The position numbers were made by a program, and so were the translations under genes. Below are positions 23,541 through 36,126 of a DNA stretch of 64,000 bases, one piece after another. Within the stretch, counting starts at the first letter, position 1. Each line of letters starts with the position of its first letter. The notes beneath the pieces were generated by a model, which saw only the letters and a list, made by a program, of their open reading frames with translations, was not told the DNA's origin and searched no databases. Source of the DNA: Panulirus ornatus (lineage: Eukaryota; Arthropoda; Malacostraca; Decapoda; Palinuridae); assembly GCF_036320965.1 (NCBI RefSeq), contig NC_092236.1, positions 16,267,018 through 16,331,017 on the forward strand, in the 5' to 3' direction.

Positions 23541-24423
23541 CATCAACAAACACATGTTTACATGTGCTAAACACGTACATTTTAGTGCACGTACAAATAC
23601 ACACATCAGTCTACACTTCGCTTTAAGGTTCCAACTACTCAAAACATTTGTAACCGTAAAGATCGAAACGAAAACTCTATTTCAGTGAAACACACAATCA
23701 CTAACCTCAGGCGAAGGGCTACAAAGCTCTACTTATTCTGTATGTATGTTTGGGGATCGGGTGTATTCTTGATATTACCCTAGGGATTACGGGAGGGGAA
23801 ATTGGGAATGGGAGAGGAAAGGGGAGGGGAAACGAGTTTAAAATAAATTCTTCACTCCCGACTCAATCCCGACCGCCCATCTATCCCCATCACCAACCCC
23901 TGAACAAGAGTGGGTAGTGGCAAGCGACCCAAGGCGACGAGGCTGTTAAACCTGTCTCCTGGCTGGAGGAGCCTGGCACAGTGAGTCCCTCCATCACCAG
24001 TGCCTTCGTTAACATCCCTATCTCCACCACCGACACCACCATCACCACCACCACCGCCAACACCAACTACAGCCCCGGAGGGTAATTATCATCACCACCA
24101 CCGCTCCTAACACCACCACCATCACCACTGCCATTACCAGACACGAAAAGATACCTAAGGGGATATAAGGCCGCCGCCCCCACTGGAGGCCAACAGCTAA
24201 CGCTCGAGCAATTACCCCTTCACACCTATCCCAGTCCGTTAGCCCTCCCCGACGTAATTACCCACGTGAGGTAGCGCCCACACCTAACACTGAACCAAGA
24301 CCTATCATTTACTGGAGAACAAACACTGGCCTGATGGCTTGTACTTATTGTGAAAGTTTCGGTCCAGTTCTAAAAACGCTGGTTTTCCTCAGTCAGCCGA
24401 TGATAAGATATGGAAGTGACAAT

Positions 24424-24428
<5 letters not shown>
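23537..24428. other. unassigned sequence with a CAC-rich patch
   Basis: No gene. CAC/CCA triplets cluster at 24024-24135. Confidence 0.5.

Positions 24429-24490
<62 letters not shown>
24429..24490. repeat. (GT)n microsatellite
   Basis: GT run of about 31 units. Confidence 0.97.
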
Positions 24491-24492
<2 letters not shown>

Positions 24493-25130
24493 TACGTACT
24501 CACAAATAAGCAGGACTGTCACTCTTTATGAGTGTTTGTACTGCACTCCAAACTCAAGCTATTTTGAGAGGTAAACATAAAGATAGAGTAAAAATAAACC
24601 TGTAATGAAACACTGCCCCTAAAGACCCTTCAAGCCCTGTTGTGTTCGTCTCTCTACCTGACACTCACACTGAAGCACATTTTGCCCCGGTGTTTATCTT
24701 CCCCCCTGGAGATTTGTCAGTCCCTCTGTTTATCTGCTGTCTCTTCAATAACCCTGAATTGCTGTTTGCTCATCCTAATGATTGCTGCTCCACAGCTCTC
24801 AGTAGTGTAGACAAATAGCATGCAGCATGATACCCGGTTTACTCTCGAGAAGAACTGTGTTCCAGCCACTCGAGATGATGGTCACGAAGAAAATGGATTG
24901 GCCACATCAATACAAGATGATCACTTACAGAGTGGCTTTGTGACAGGTATGACAATACCGCCATGGCCCTGAACATGCAAGGGAGGAGGAGATGGCCAGT
25001 CAAAAAGGTAGCCTTGGTGTTTGCCTAACCTCAATCGTTGGTTAATTGAAAAACACGTAAATCTAACTCTCCAGTCACACATGTTATCCTGCACAAGTAG
25101 TTGAGAAAGTATAGAAGGCAATATACCATT

Positions 25131-25132
<2 letters not shown>
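24491..25132. other. unassigned sequence
   Basis: No recognised feature. Confidence 0.5.

Positions 25133-25180
<48 letters not shown>
25133..25180. repeat. (CA)n microsatellite
   Basis: CA run followed after 16 bp by a short GTGTGTGTGT block (25193-25202). Confidence 0.96.
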
Positions 25181-25185
<5 letters not shown>

Positions 25186-25821
25186 CTCACATTGTGTGTG
25201 TGTTTGTTCACAACCTCTTCTCTCTGCACTGTTTTCTTTCCTCCGTTTTCTACAGGCAAATGCAGAAGCTTCTAAGAATTTAACATTCACTAAACTACAT
25301 GTATCCTTACAAGCAAAGGCAAATCAGTCAATGATGTAAAAATTTCCCCTATATTTTTGTATTTTTTGAGCATAATCAGGACCACCAACTCACAGCTACA
25401 CATACTCAAAATGGATTCGAATACGAAATGAATGCAATACTCCTGTTCAAAGCCGAGGCAAAGTCGAGAACAGACGCGCACATCAACTCACAACCTGGGT
25501 ACTCAAAACATGAATTACTCACGACCTCCGAGGCATATCTCTCCTCCAGAAGGAAACTCCCAGACGCCTTTGTGTCACGGTGGGCGGCGAGGGTGCTGGC
25601 AGTGTCTGATTTACTCTGTTTATGTAAGTTTTATTGGAGTATATCTCCTTTAAGTCGGCTGGGAAGGGTGTGAGAGGAGGGGGAGGCTTGTAGGAGAGGG
25701 AGGGAAGAGGTGAGAGTAGACACCGTCCTCGGCAGAAGAGTTAGGGAGATACAAACAGGAGTGATTTTAGGAAATAAGAGGAAAGTAGCGCTTGAAAAAA
25801 AAAAAGAAGAAAGTATTCGTT

Positions 25822-25923
25822 CATTAATGAAGGCAGTGTTATTCAGGTCACTGACCATTAATGAAGGCAATGTTATTCGGGTCACTGATTATTAATGAAG
25901 GCCATGTTATCTAGGTCACTGAC
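25822..25923. repeat. 34-bp minisatellite, three copies
   Basis: Units start at 25822, 25856 and 25890, each CATTAATGAAGGC or TATTAATGAAGGC followed by TGTTAT and GGTCACTGA. Two to four differences separate neighbours. Confidence 0.95.
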
Positions 25924-26139
25924 ATGCAATATTTTCGTGTCATATCATAACATGTGTTATAATTTGTGGAGGAATTCATAAATATAGGAAATAACAGAAT
26001 AGTATGGGTTAGTGACTGAAGTAAACCATTTCTATTCATGGTATACTATGATATATACATGCAAGGATGTCGTATTGTGGGCTATCATACATCAACAGTT
26101 TTCTTTGTCTTAATCCTATTAATATATACTCACACCTAA

Positions 26140-26400
26140 TTCCACTGACCTTTGGGCTATACTTTAGAATACCATGCAAACTCAATCACGGACTTAGTAT
26201 TCTGAGATTACCTAAATATACATGTAAACTCACATGCCTCCCCACTATCCTCAGTGTTATAACCCTATATCTAGATGTAAACTCAGGTTCAAACAGCCCC
26301 AGTATCCTCATTGTCACAACCTTATACTGGCATGCAAACTCACGTACCACCCACTATCCTTCGATTCACAGCCTACCATCTTCATGTAAACTCACACACC
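26140..26400. repeat. degenerate ~60-bp tandem repeat
   Basis: Four spaced recurrences of a ATGTAAACTCA / ATGCAAACTCA block, with CTATCCTCA/GTATCCTCA between them. Diverged enough that the unit boundary is uncertain. Confidence 0.5.
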
Positions 26401-26669
26401 AACATCTGTAGTTGCATAACGCTACGGTGGGTGTATTCATGGCATGGGGCAGTATAATCGACGGGAATATTCACAGGTTAACGCATTTCTTCGTGGCAAC
26501 TGAATTGAAGGGACTAAATGGCAATGACACTTGAATGACATGACACAGATAAAGGTCTTTAAGAATTCGTAAGATACAAGAGAGTAATAGCAAACGTCTG
26601 GCAATGGAAGGGTAGCTGGGAACGTTTTCTTTCATGTACATTAACAAAACTGGGCGTAAGAAAGATATG

Positions 26670-26720
26670 AAAATAACAAATGAACAGCAGAAAGAAAATA
26701 ACAAATGAACAGCAGAAAGA
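26670..26720. repeat. 25-bp tandem duplication
   Basis: AAATAACAAATGAACAGCAG plus AAAGA occurs twice in a row without visible change. Confidence 0.92.
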
Positions 26721-27599
26721 CATGTTATTCAACAGTTGAAAAACTGATGGATTATCCATTATGGAACAATTTAAAACACTTCTTTTTAAGTGAAGATCAC
26801 GCAAAGGTGAATCCCTTTTTTCTGTTTGTAGTTTAAAAAGAAAGTTTTATTCTGTTTACAAGAGAGATAACCTAAAATCTTGCACTATGTTCGTCATGAA
26901 AGAATGAGTCAATTACAAAAATCACCCGCTGAAAACTCATAGGTAATCATAAGTTACACAAGGGGGAGGAGAGATTCATTCTATCATCATCCCTTATTCA
27001 CTGCTCCGTATCTTTATGTTCAGCAACACACGCTGAGGGCCTCAGATTCATTCTTAAATCATACGGCCAGTCCACCAAGACTGAAGGATCTTAATGAAAG
27101 AGCATCAGAATTACTGGATAGCTGGTTAACTCGTTACCTTGCTTGATGATGTAGCTGTCTTGTTAACTAATTGACGATCAGACAAGTTACGGTATAATTA
27201 AAACGCTTCAATAGCCCCAGGTCTAGTATTACTTCAGAATTCATTACGGGCTTTAAGACTCTGCCAGAGTCAATAGTCATTTAAAATTCAGGGGCTGAAG
27301 TATTAACGTGGCGTCTTCAGATTACTTGGAACGTGTTTACTCACTCTTCAGGGTTAACCTTTACAAGTAAGGAATATTAGCTGACGATACTTTTACGGAG
27401 TGAGACGTGGACTTTTCTACAGATATATTTCCACGAGATCCAAACAGATGGAAACTAAATCTAAGATTTTTCTTTCTTGTTTTTTGCTTGCGGTCAGGAA
27501 GAATCTTATGTATTTTGGTCTTTATTTTATTCTGCCGTTCAAAGATCTCCCTCGTTTTCATCAGGTGAGCTCCTCCCACTGAATATATACCGTCTCCAA
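26721..27599. other. unassigned AT-rich sequence
   Basis: No recognised gene or repeat upstream of LINE-C. Confidence 0.5.
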
Positions 27600-27607
27600 T
27601 CATTTCC

Positions 27608-28207
27608 TTGCGCAAGGTCTTCCAAATACTCTCCCAGCTCCAGCTGGACAAAACGTATATCCCAGATGGTATACCGCCAGAATTGTATGCCTTTGGACTG
27701 ACTCCGATCCTTGCTCGTCTAGGCCGCCTCTCTCTTAAAACCCCCAGACTTCTTCCTCATCTTATTGGCATGCTTTGGTGCAGCCCATTCCTAAGAAGGA
27801 AGACTGTTCAAACGCCTCCACCTATCGCCTCCATTGCCATTGATTCTGATGTTTCCAAAATCTTAGAACATCTTAACTCGCACTTTCTCAAACACTTACA
27901 ATCCCTTTCCCTTCCTCCTTTTCATCAATACGGATTTCGCAGTGCTAGGCCTACTGGTGACAATCTTTCCCAAGTGACTTAACTCTAATCCTTCACTCTC
28001 ATGGGTTCTGTTGAAATCTTATTCGCAGCCTTCGACATTTATAAAGCATTTTACAGGGTGTGGCGTAAGTCACTACTTTCTAAAGTTCCTTACTTTAGTT
28101 CTTATCAAATGCACGGCCTCTTATCAAGCCTTCCCACTGCAGTAGTTCTTGACCCCCCACTCTTATCTTTACAACAGCGATGTTCCAAGGGGTTCTGTCT
28201 TATCGAC

Positions 28208-28282
<75 letters not shown>

Positions 28283-28423
28283 TCTAACCCTGTTATACTA
28301 AAGATTCCACTTTACATACTTCATCTCACTTTCCCTTCCCTTTTTCCATCCAATATTCATTCTCTTTCTCGTACCGAACATATTTTCTCCCTCACTTTGA
28401 ACCTGTTCAGCATCTCTGAATAG
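27608..28423 (+). pseudogene. reverse transcriptase pseudogene of LINE-C
   Basis: One reading frame carries the whole match, broken by in-frame stops at about 27980-28000. Recognisable parts are PDGIPPEL, LGRLSLKT, a SKILEHLNSHFLKHL segment and YGFRSARPTGD (27640-27970). Motif A reads LFAAFDIYKAFYRVW (28020-28070), with the first Asp kept and the second changed to Tyr. Motif B, SKGFCL in this frame, reads GSVLS in the +1 frame just before the (TC)n. The motif C block with YxDD should lie at or just after the array and is not recognisable. This RT cannot be active. Confidence 0.8.
28210..28281. repeat. (TC)n microsatellite inside the RT of LINE-C
   Basis: About 36 TC units lying between RT motif B and the sequence after motif C. 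The length (72 bp) keeps the reading frame, so LINE-like protein resumes beyond it. Confidence 0.96.
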
Positions 28424-28500
28424 GGAAGTAGTCACCCAGCTGAATACGACAGTGCTGAAACTCAATCATTCTCTGTACCTACTTCTAAATATCAATCATT

Positions 28501-28936
28501 TGCCTATGTTCTTGTGTGGTGTCAGCATTTGTCCCTATCACCATGGCTTTTGAACCCGAGGCGGGAGTCTGGCTGCTGCTTCCAACGGTTTCTGTGAAGA
28601 GATTGACCTTTCTGTAAAATTCTATTTTCGAACTCCTGAGGCACAGAATTCTCCTCCTGTTTTCGTCTTCCCTCTATAGCATTTCTACCTTCAGGATTCC
28701 GGTCTACAAACACCCAAGGAGCCTAGATCAATTTCTACGTTCTTTTTCACCTATCTTACTCCTTTCACTCTTGATGGCCTCTCCCTGGGCCATTTTTTCT
28801 TTTTACCCGTGTCATGTCGGTAAATATAAAAAGAACAGGCTACCGCAGCACAAAAGCTAAATAATGATCATTTAGTAGATGGGTTATCGGCGTTTACTAT
28901 AGATCTGGTACCTGGATTTCCTAAGGATCTCTCTGA
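28501..28936. other. unassigned, possibly LINE-C 3' region
   Basis: No readable protein. Sequence near 28760-28860 looks like the 3' end of decapod LINE copies known to me, but I could not verify this. Confidence 0.35.

Positions 28937-28985
<49 letters not shown>
28937..28985. repeat. (CA)n microsatellite
   Basis: CA run of about 24 units. Confidence 0.97.
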
Positions 28986-28987
<2 letters not shown>

Positions 28988-29136
28988 CAGATCCAGCGCC
29001 ATTCCACCGGAGTAATATTTGCGTTCTCTGGAACCAAAGCAAAAGCCCTTCAAAGGCTGCCTTCTGTCGCCATGAATAAACCGTAGGGCTCCAGCCTCCC
29101 CCGCGTGATGGCCAAACCCCTCGTGAGAGCTCAGTA

Positions 29137-29167
<31 letters not shown>
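29137..29167. repeat. (GGCT)n tetranucleotide array
   Basis: About seven perfect TGGC units. A shorter version occurs near 60640-60654. Confidence 0.95.
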
Positions 29168-29339
29168 GAGGGATAGATGGCTGACATATGGACGACGAAG
29201 GGTCTGGCTGCACTGAATACTTATTCTGGTGATTTGATCGACATTAAACCCTACCTGATGACGTCAGCGGTTACGTGATCCAAGGCTCACGTATGGGAGT
29301 GTCAAGTGTGTCGATGTCCTGATGGATTATACAGCTGAA

Positions 29340-29340
<1 letters not shown>

Positions 29341-29374
<34 letters not shown>

Positions 29375-29394
29375 GTGTTGTGTGTGTGTGTGTG
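29341..29394. repeat. (GT)n microsatellite
   Basis: GT run with one TTGTGTTG interruption near 29372-29380. Confidence 0.95.
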
Positions 29395-29480
29395 GTCTAC
29401 AAATTTGTTCACCTGATTTAACAACTGACAGTTTAGATCAATCGGTAATTAATTTTACAGCGAAGCCAACGAAAGGTCAT

Positions 29481-29603
<123 letters not shown>

Positions 29604-30310
29604 ACAAAACAAAAAATTGATATCGTTTAACCTTAACCTCAGTGGTTCGTGGCTTGATTTGAAGTGATGATAATTCTTTTTATCTTTTTCTCACACTTGG
29701 ATCAGAAACGTAAGAGTCTGATTTGAAGCGCTGTACAGGTACGAGTATTTATAACTTTAGGTGAACACACGAACCAACGTCTTTATGAAGAGGCTGCCGG
29801 CTATGTATGCTCCAGTAAGCTGCCAATATCAAATATATGGAGAACAGTCCAACAACATATTCGAAAAAAAAGAGAAAATACTTTTTTTTTTCCTTCGTCA
29901 GTTGGAAAAAGCGGTAAGCCACTATGCTCTTCGTCTTTTCTTAGTCTTTTGTTTAGGAGGCTGCTTCACTCTTTTCTTTTTCTCTAGCTTATAAAGGAGG
30001 CCACCATTGTAAGACGAAAGATCACCCACCACCTAGGCGGGATATAATTCTGGTAAATTTTACATTCATTTCAATTTCCCTCCACGTTCGAGGGAATAAT
30101 AATACCACCACTGGAACACGTTATAACATCGACTAACTTCACCATCATATCAGTTTCTTCACGAGAGTCAAAGGCATAATGCCACTGCGACATCTCGCAA
30201 CAGCTGTTGTTATCTTCACGTCCTTACCTAGAACTTCGTCAGCAAGGTCATGAACCAAGAAGTCATCGACCTCTGTTGATCGGCTCCCTGATACTGCTAC
30301 GGCTCTCCGA
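29604..30310. other. unassigned sequence
   Basis: No recognised feature apart from T-rich tracts near 29882-29892. Confidence 0.5.
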
Positions 30311-30364
30311 GTGGTGGTGGTGGTAGTGGTGGTGGTGGTGGTAGTGGTGGTAGTGGTGGTGGTA
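30311..30364. repeat. (GGT)n trinucleotide array
   Basis: GGT units with periodic AGT variants. It gives poly-Val and poly-Thr frames that are not genes. Confidence 0.95.
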
Positions 30365-31133
30365 GGGAGTGGTGGCGAGAGGGAGCTGGGGGGGAAAGGA
30401 AGGTGGATTGGTGGGACCGAGTCTCTGTTTTTCTTGACGGTGGAGGTTGGGTCGGGTATCCACACGTGTGAGAGTGGAGCGGCCAGTCCTCAAATGGCGT
30501 GGAAAATCAATTATAAGTTAACTCGCTTTAAAGATGATCACCTATTTTGCCAGGGCGCAGCCATCTTGCGCATGGGACAGGTTAGTGCTGCGTTTACGAC
30601 CAGAACTGATGATTTCTGATTACTGGAAGTTTTACAGCAAAGTTCCTCCTGGTAGCGAAAAACCAGATTCACAAAGTCATCTCGAATGGCAAAGAAGTAC
30701 TTATGTGAATGAATATTTTAAACTAGGTTGTGTGTTGCCACACAGATCGTTCATGCTTTAATCAAAACCAATTTAGTTTTTGTTAGTGTGTGTGTGTGTG
30801 TGTTTTGTTATAGTGAAGCTAGGTTTGCTAGTTGTACAATTTACTGCTAAATGACTGAGCAATAAGAGCATTATGATGTTAAGGAAATTGAGCCTTATTT
30901 TCACGTGAGGAACAGACGAGAGTTATATGTTCTGTTTACAGAGGATCATTCTTGCCCGGATGCCAAGGCTTCTGTTCGATGCCTTGGAAAATTAAGGAAA
31001 TAAGATAAATGATAATGAATTATTATATATAGAGAGAAAACTACAGTAGATGTATGAAACGAAAAGTAATAAACAGAAGACATAAGTTAATAAAGATACA
31101 AAATGATAATTCTGATCATATCAATAAAAGATG
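30365..31133. other. unassigned sequence
   Basis: No gene. Short (GT)n at 30786-30802. Confidence 0.5.
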
Positions 31134-31395
31134 CCCACTTCTTAGATACGTCCCCAAGTCTCAGATACTTCCCCACTTCGTGGCTACTTCCCCACTTCTT
31201 AGATACTTCCCAACTCTGTAGATAGTTCCCCACTTTTCTTAAAACACTTCCCCACTTCGTAGGTACTTCTCCACTTCTTAAACACTTCCCCACTTCCTAG
31301 ATACTTCCCCACTTCTCAGATACTTTCCCACTTCTCAGATACTTCCCCACTTCTCAGACACTTCCCTACATCTTAGATACTTCCCCACTTCTAAT
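31134..31395. repeat. 19-bp minisatellite, about 13 copies
   Basis: Unit ATACTTCCCCACTTCTCAG with variants (TTAG, TAAAC, GTAGGT). The most regular copies are at 31280-31360. Confidence 0.93.
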
Positions 31396-32925
31396 GCACT
31401 TGTCATTTCACAAGATACTTGTCCGCCTCACATTTTCTAATGTACTTGCCCGCTTCCATTGATTTCACCCACTTACGATTAAATCATCAAGCATCTCTGA
31501 AGTCTCTCCCCACTTATTATATAGATTCAGTTACTTCTGATACAGGTGTGTGTCACCATCACATCACCACTGTCTGAGGTTTCGTACCTGTGTTACACAG
31601 TTTCCGTTTTCCTTTTCACTCACACGGGGGTAAACAGCTCAACTATGAAAATGAGGACAAAATAAGTATTTTGCGAGAGATGAACTAATACGTTATCTGA
31701 AAATACACTTTTCTATTATCAGGTTCCACATGGCCGTCAATTTTCATTCCCAATCTAAAAAAGTGGTATTCAAACATTCATTTGACTATCCATCTGCCTG
31801 TCTATAAGACCTACCTACTTATTTTCTTTTCCTCTATCCATATGTGTTCCCACTTACCCGTCCAACTATCTATCTGTCTCGCTGTCTATCATTATCCTCA
31901 TCTATCCGTCTACTTACTGCACGGTCTCTCGAAAACACATATGCCAATACCTTCCTGTCTCTCAATTTACCTGACCATGCCTGCATCTACAATAATCTTA
32001 TCTGACTTACTTACTACTTGATCCATTCACACTGAGAGAGCAGTATCCTTCATACAGGGCACTGCCATTCGAGATTTACTATCTCTATATTCATCTCCAT
32101 CCTGCCAGCACCTTCAGTGGAGCCACTTGACTTTAAAGTTCGTCGTATTTTCTCACAGCAGCGTCACTCCGATCTCTCCAGTTAAGTTACTTACACCCTG
32201 TAGTTCCAGTGAGGCAGCCTCATAGCTATCTTTAGCATTATCTTCATTGGAGTCGCCTCTACCTCACTCTCATTGACGTCACCTTCATCAAAACTTACTC
32301 ACAGTCCTCAGTGTAGAAGTTTTGGCCCTGATGAGTGATGTCAGTTTCATCGCCATCTACTCAGTAACCACACTAAAGCCAGTAACCACAGCGATGGCCC
32401 ACCATTATCCAAACTTCAGCGACCTCTGCTTCATCACCAGCTATATTCAGCGTCGACCCCCAATGAAGCCATCTTCATCCACTGCCTCCAACACTTTGTT
32501 TCAACTTTTCCTCGACTCTCCCTCCCCCTCCATCTTCTCGTGCTTGCCACCTTCGTTACCATCTATCAGCCGGGGTATCCATCATCATCTGCCTGGAATA
32601 ACACATTACTCAAGGCAGCCCATCATTATCTTGTTACTACCATCAGCAAGCGCACAGTGATTATGTTTTTGCTTGCTTTCTCGTGACTGGACTGACAAGC
32701 ACATGGTTTCACCAGCCCCCCTACCCGGCCTTCTTGTGGGGCTAATTATTGCCGCAACTGACCCGAGTTTCAGAGTCAACACCACTATAAATTACAATCA
32801 CTAATACAACAACACAAGCTAACAACGAGCAGGACCACCGCCGCTATGCTACGCATACCAGAGGTTGAACCGCTGCTTCTCTTAATACCCTCTACTGCCT
32901 ACCACCACTTGCCTCTCCCACCACG
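31396..32925. other. 1.5 kb of unassigned sequence
   Basis: C/T- and A-rich, with loose CATCTAC/TATCTGTC repetition at 31770-32000. No coding signal beyond short frames. Confidence 0.5.
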
Positions 32926-33095
32926 CATCACCACTACCACCACCAACAACCACCACCATCACCACCACTGACCACCACCACTAATGGTCATCACCTACCC
33001 CTCTCAGCACCACTACCACCACCAACAACAACAACTACTACAACCACTGGGCATCACCTGCCTCTCCCACCACCACCGACCACTGGGCATCACCT
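32926..33095. repeat. CAC/CAA trinucleotide-rich region with a local duplication
   Basis: Dense CCACCACCAACAAC-type triplets. The phrase GGGCATCACCTGCC occurs twice (about 33048 and 33084), each followed by CCACCAC-like sequence. Confidence 0.8.
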
Positions 33096-33904
33096 GCCCA
33101 CCACGTATTCATATCACGTCTCGATCACAGTGTGTCTATGTTACGCTATAATACTTTCTCCATGTAGTACGTGCCTGCAGCTGGGTCACGCGTCTTTGTG
33201 GGTGGCTTCACACTGAGACGATCGCCACAACGGCAACGAACGACCATACCACGCCCATGCCATTCCCACACTGCGTCGCACCCACTTACCCTTAAAGCCA
33301 TTGCAATCAAGGCAATCGTGCATGAAGAAAAGACCTGGACGCAACCACACCTGTTGAACCCTTGACCTGCCTCTGCCTTCACGGCAATCCAACATGGGTT
33401 TAAGGATATCATTAAGACCGTGTGGTGGTCGCATTACCATGTCAAATGGAACTTATGATGCCTAAATCATGCCAACAGAGCTGCATTATTTTCTCTACGG
33501 TTGTAGCTCTGGGTTATAGTCGATTCCAGGGTTGTATATATTGTGGGGTCTTTCATCAAAAGTCTGGCTCCCATGTTCTTGATGAGGAACTTTGTGGAAG
33601 GTCATTCCAATTACTGAACTATTTTCAGCGTGAAGACTCCATCTTAGTAAACAAATGTATAGAAAAAAAGATACTCATATTTACACACACACAAAAAAAT
33701 CAATAAAATCTTAATCTTATAGCCTCTTTTACGGGGCTCCTGCAGCTTCAGGGACACGCTACATTCAGTAGCAGGGAACTGATGAACTCCTTTAGAGTGG
33801 AAAGGTCATTGACAAGATTGTACTCCCTCCCTCCTACTGACTGCCAGAGCCTTCCACAGGTGACCTCTAACTCTCAGGTTTACAACTTCCAAGCGGATTC
33901 CAGT

Positions 33905-33906
<2 letters not shown>
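33096..33906. other. unassigned sequence
   Basis: Open frames at 33146-33440 (minus) and 33422-33706 (plus) are not low-complexity but match nothing I recognise. Left unannotated. Confidence 0.45.

Positions 33907-33991
<85 letters not shown>
33907..33991. repeat. (TA)n microsatellite at the 3' end of a LINE UTR fragment
   Basis: TA run of about 85 bp adjacent to the shared LINE tail of the minus-strand fragment at 33992-34214. Confidence 0.97.
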
Positions 33992-33995
<4 letters not shown>

Positions 33996-34211
33996 CTTTG
34001 TCGGTGTCTCCCGCGTTAGCGAGGTAGCGCAAGGAAACAGACGAAAGAATGGCCCAACCTACCAACAGACACACATGTATATACATACACGTCCACACAC
34101 GCACATATACATACCTATACATTTCAACGTACACATATATAAACATACACAGACATATACATATATACACATGTATATAATTCATACTTGCTGCCTTTAT
34201 TCATTCCCGTC

Positions 34212-34214
<3 letters not shown>
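33992..34214 (-). mobile_element. LINE 3'-UTR fragment of the RTE-like family
   Basis: On the minus strand it aligns with the 3' UTR of LINE-D. Shared landmarks are GTGCGTGTGTGGACG (D: TTGCGTGTGTGGACG), TTGGGCCATTCTTTCGTCTG, CCTTGCGCTACCTCGC and GCGGGAGACACCGACAAAG. No coding part is left. It lies exactly between (TA)n arrays at 33907-33991 and 34215-34296. It has CTAACGCGGG where D has CAAACGCGGG, so it is a separate sub-family or an older copy. Confidence 0.85.

Positions 34215-34296
<82 letters not shown>
34215..34296. repeat. (TA)n microsatellite at the 5' side of the LINE UTR fragment
   Basis: TA run of about 82 bp. Confidence 0.97.
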
Positions 34297-34299
<3 letters not shown>

Positions 34300-35303
34300 A
34301 TGATTCACACACAAGTTTCTGAATATCATTCACTGCACCACCTTACATCTGCTATAATGAAAACACAAACCAAAAGACGCTTATCTCTCACAAAATCCAG
34401 AGGGAGTGGAATTCCGACGATGGTGACCGCAGATAAGACTCACACACAACTTTAAAGTCGATGCAAAACCACGATATCGAATCGGGACAAATCTTATTCA
34501 ACCTAATCGAAAATAACTTTTGCATACATTAGTCGGGTCATATTTTGTCAAGAGTCCGTTGGCAAACGAGTGAATTTCTAAAAAATAGGTTCTTTTCTTG
34601 AGACACGAGTCGATCCGAGTTAGGTAAGACGGTTGACCGAGACGGCTTTCAACATTTCCGGTGACAGTACCTCCTCCATCCTCCACGCCCCACACTGGAG
34701 CTTATATAAGATATGCAAACCAGTGCTGGCATCTCTCTGGTGCCTGTGTGTACCAACCCGGTGTTTGACATGGGACGAGCTCTGGCATCACTCCGACAAC
34801 TTATGTACCCGAAATGATTACATGACATTTTAAGAATTATAGAAAAACCTTCTTTCGAAGAATTAAAGGCCATTTCTATCACATGTTTACAAAGCCTTTC
34901 CAGAAGGGATTTTACGAATTCTCAGTGATGTCAGTGTCTATCATGTAGATTACATTTTTCACAGCATAATACCGTCCAAAAGCGGAACGGATTTCTGGCC
35001 ATTACTATCATCCACGTGACAACATGGCACAGAGGGGTCTTATTATGCCATGGTTTATGACGGGAGAGACAAGCTGATGACGGCCGCATGAGGAAATTAC
35101 AACGGAGAAGATAACAACGTTCGACGAGGAGCAGGTGCGTGAGAGAAAGAAGACGGGCGTCTTGAGGAACGGAGTTGTCTGCGTCAACCGCAGAGCCATC
35201 GCTGTCGCCTTCTCCAGGCTCTCTTATACACACGATGGGAGGCACCGGTCTGGCCTCAGAGACCGAACTTTCCACGACCTGAAGACGGCGTTTTCGTAAG
35301 TTT
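34297..35303. other. 1 kb of unassigned sequence between (TA)n arrays
   Basis: No RT motif, LINE tail or SINE landmark found. The long minus-strand frame over 34931-35611 owes its length to the TA array and is not a gene. Confidence 0.45.
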
Positions 35304-35307
35304 GCAC

Positions 35308-35310
<3 letters not shown>

Positions 35311-35380
<70 letters not shown>
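35311..35380. repeat. (TA)35 array within an 84-bp perfect palindrome
   Basis: Pure TA flanked by GCACCCA (35304-35310) and TGGGTGC (35381-35387), so the whole 84 bp is self-complementary. It marks the 5' junction of LINE-F. Confidence 0.97.
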
Positions 35381-35383
<3 letters not shown>

Positions 35384-36126
35384 GTGCTGAATGCGTTTGA
35401 TAGTAGGGTGGCAGATGTGGGATCGTTTGGGGGAGGAGTTATGTGTAGTGAGAGAGTCGTGGTAAGTAATTTGGTGAAAAGAGAAGAGGTAGTGAAACTC
35501 TTGGTTACGGTGAAGTGCGGCAAAGAGGTTGAAGTAAATAGGATTGTAGTTGATTGAACTTCTTAAGCAACGGGGTGATTGCGTTGCTGATAGGTAAGTT
35601 AGGATTTTCAAAATATGTAAGGTGGCTGAGGACTGACAGAATGCCTGTATAAAGTTATTTCTTTGAAGGCAAGGGGGGAGGGGAATATTGAACGGCAGAA
35701 CTGAAAGTTTGTTAAGTGCATCTGGTAAGTTGTGTGGGAGATGGGCTATGAAGAGGACTGACTGAAATGAATATGCATGTCAGAAGTGGAGGAAACATGG
35801 AAACTGGGGAACCAGGAAAAAGGTGGGAGGACGGAGTGAAAGAGGGTTTGTGTGTCCGAGGCACGACTTGCAGGAAGATGCGACGCCTGCAAGGGATAAA
35901 GCGATTCGTGACATTGTGGTATACATATAAGAATCGACGTGCTGTCAAGGGGCTGAACCAGGACATATGAAGCGATCAAGGAAAACCACGTGGGGAACTG
36001 AACAGACCCGGTAGTTGATAGAGGGCTGTGGTTTTGATGCATTATATATGACAGCTAGTGAGTGGATATGATGGAATGAGGCCATTCTTTGTCTGTGCCC
36101 GGCGCTGCCTTGGTAAAAAGTACGAC

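Larger units (their letters stand above)
27600..28500 (+). mobile_element. LINE-C: Jockey/CR1-type retrotransposon fragment split by (TC)n
   Basis: The plus strand encodes most of an RT of a different LINE family from A, B, D, E and F. It starts in the region before the fingers (PDGIPPELYAF), runs through the fingers and palm, and continues on the far side of a 72-bp (TC)n array with YILHLTFPSLFPSN, SLSRTEHIFSL and a SISE-stop segment. Sequence related to this family's 3' region may extend to about 28860, but I cannot fix the end. It has no endonuclease part. Confidence 0.8.

Noticed and set aside
34931..35611. 226-codon minus-strand frame
   Set aside because: Its length depends on a (TA)n array; the downstream part is antisense to LINE-F.
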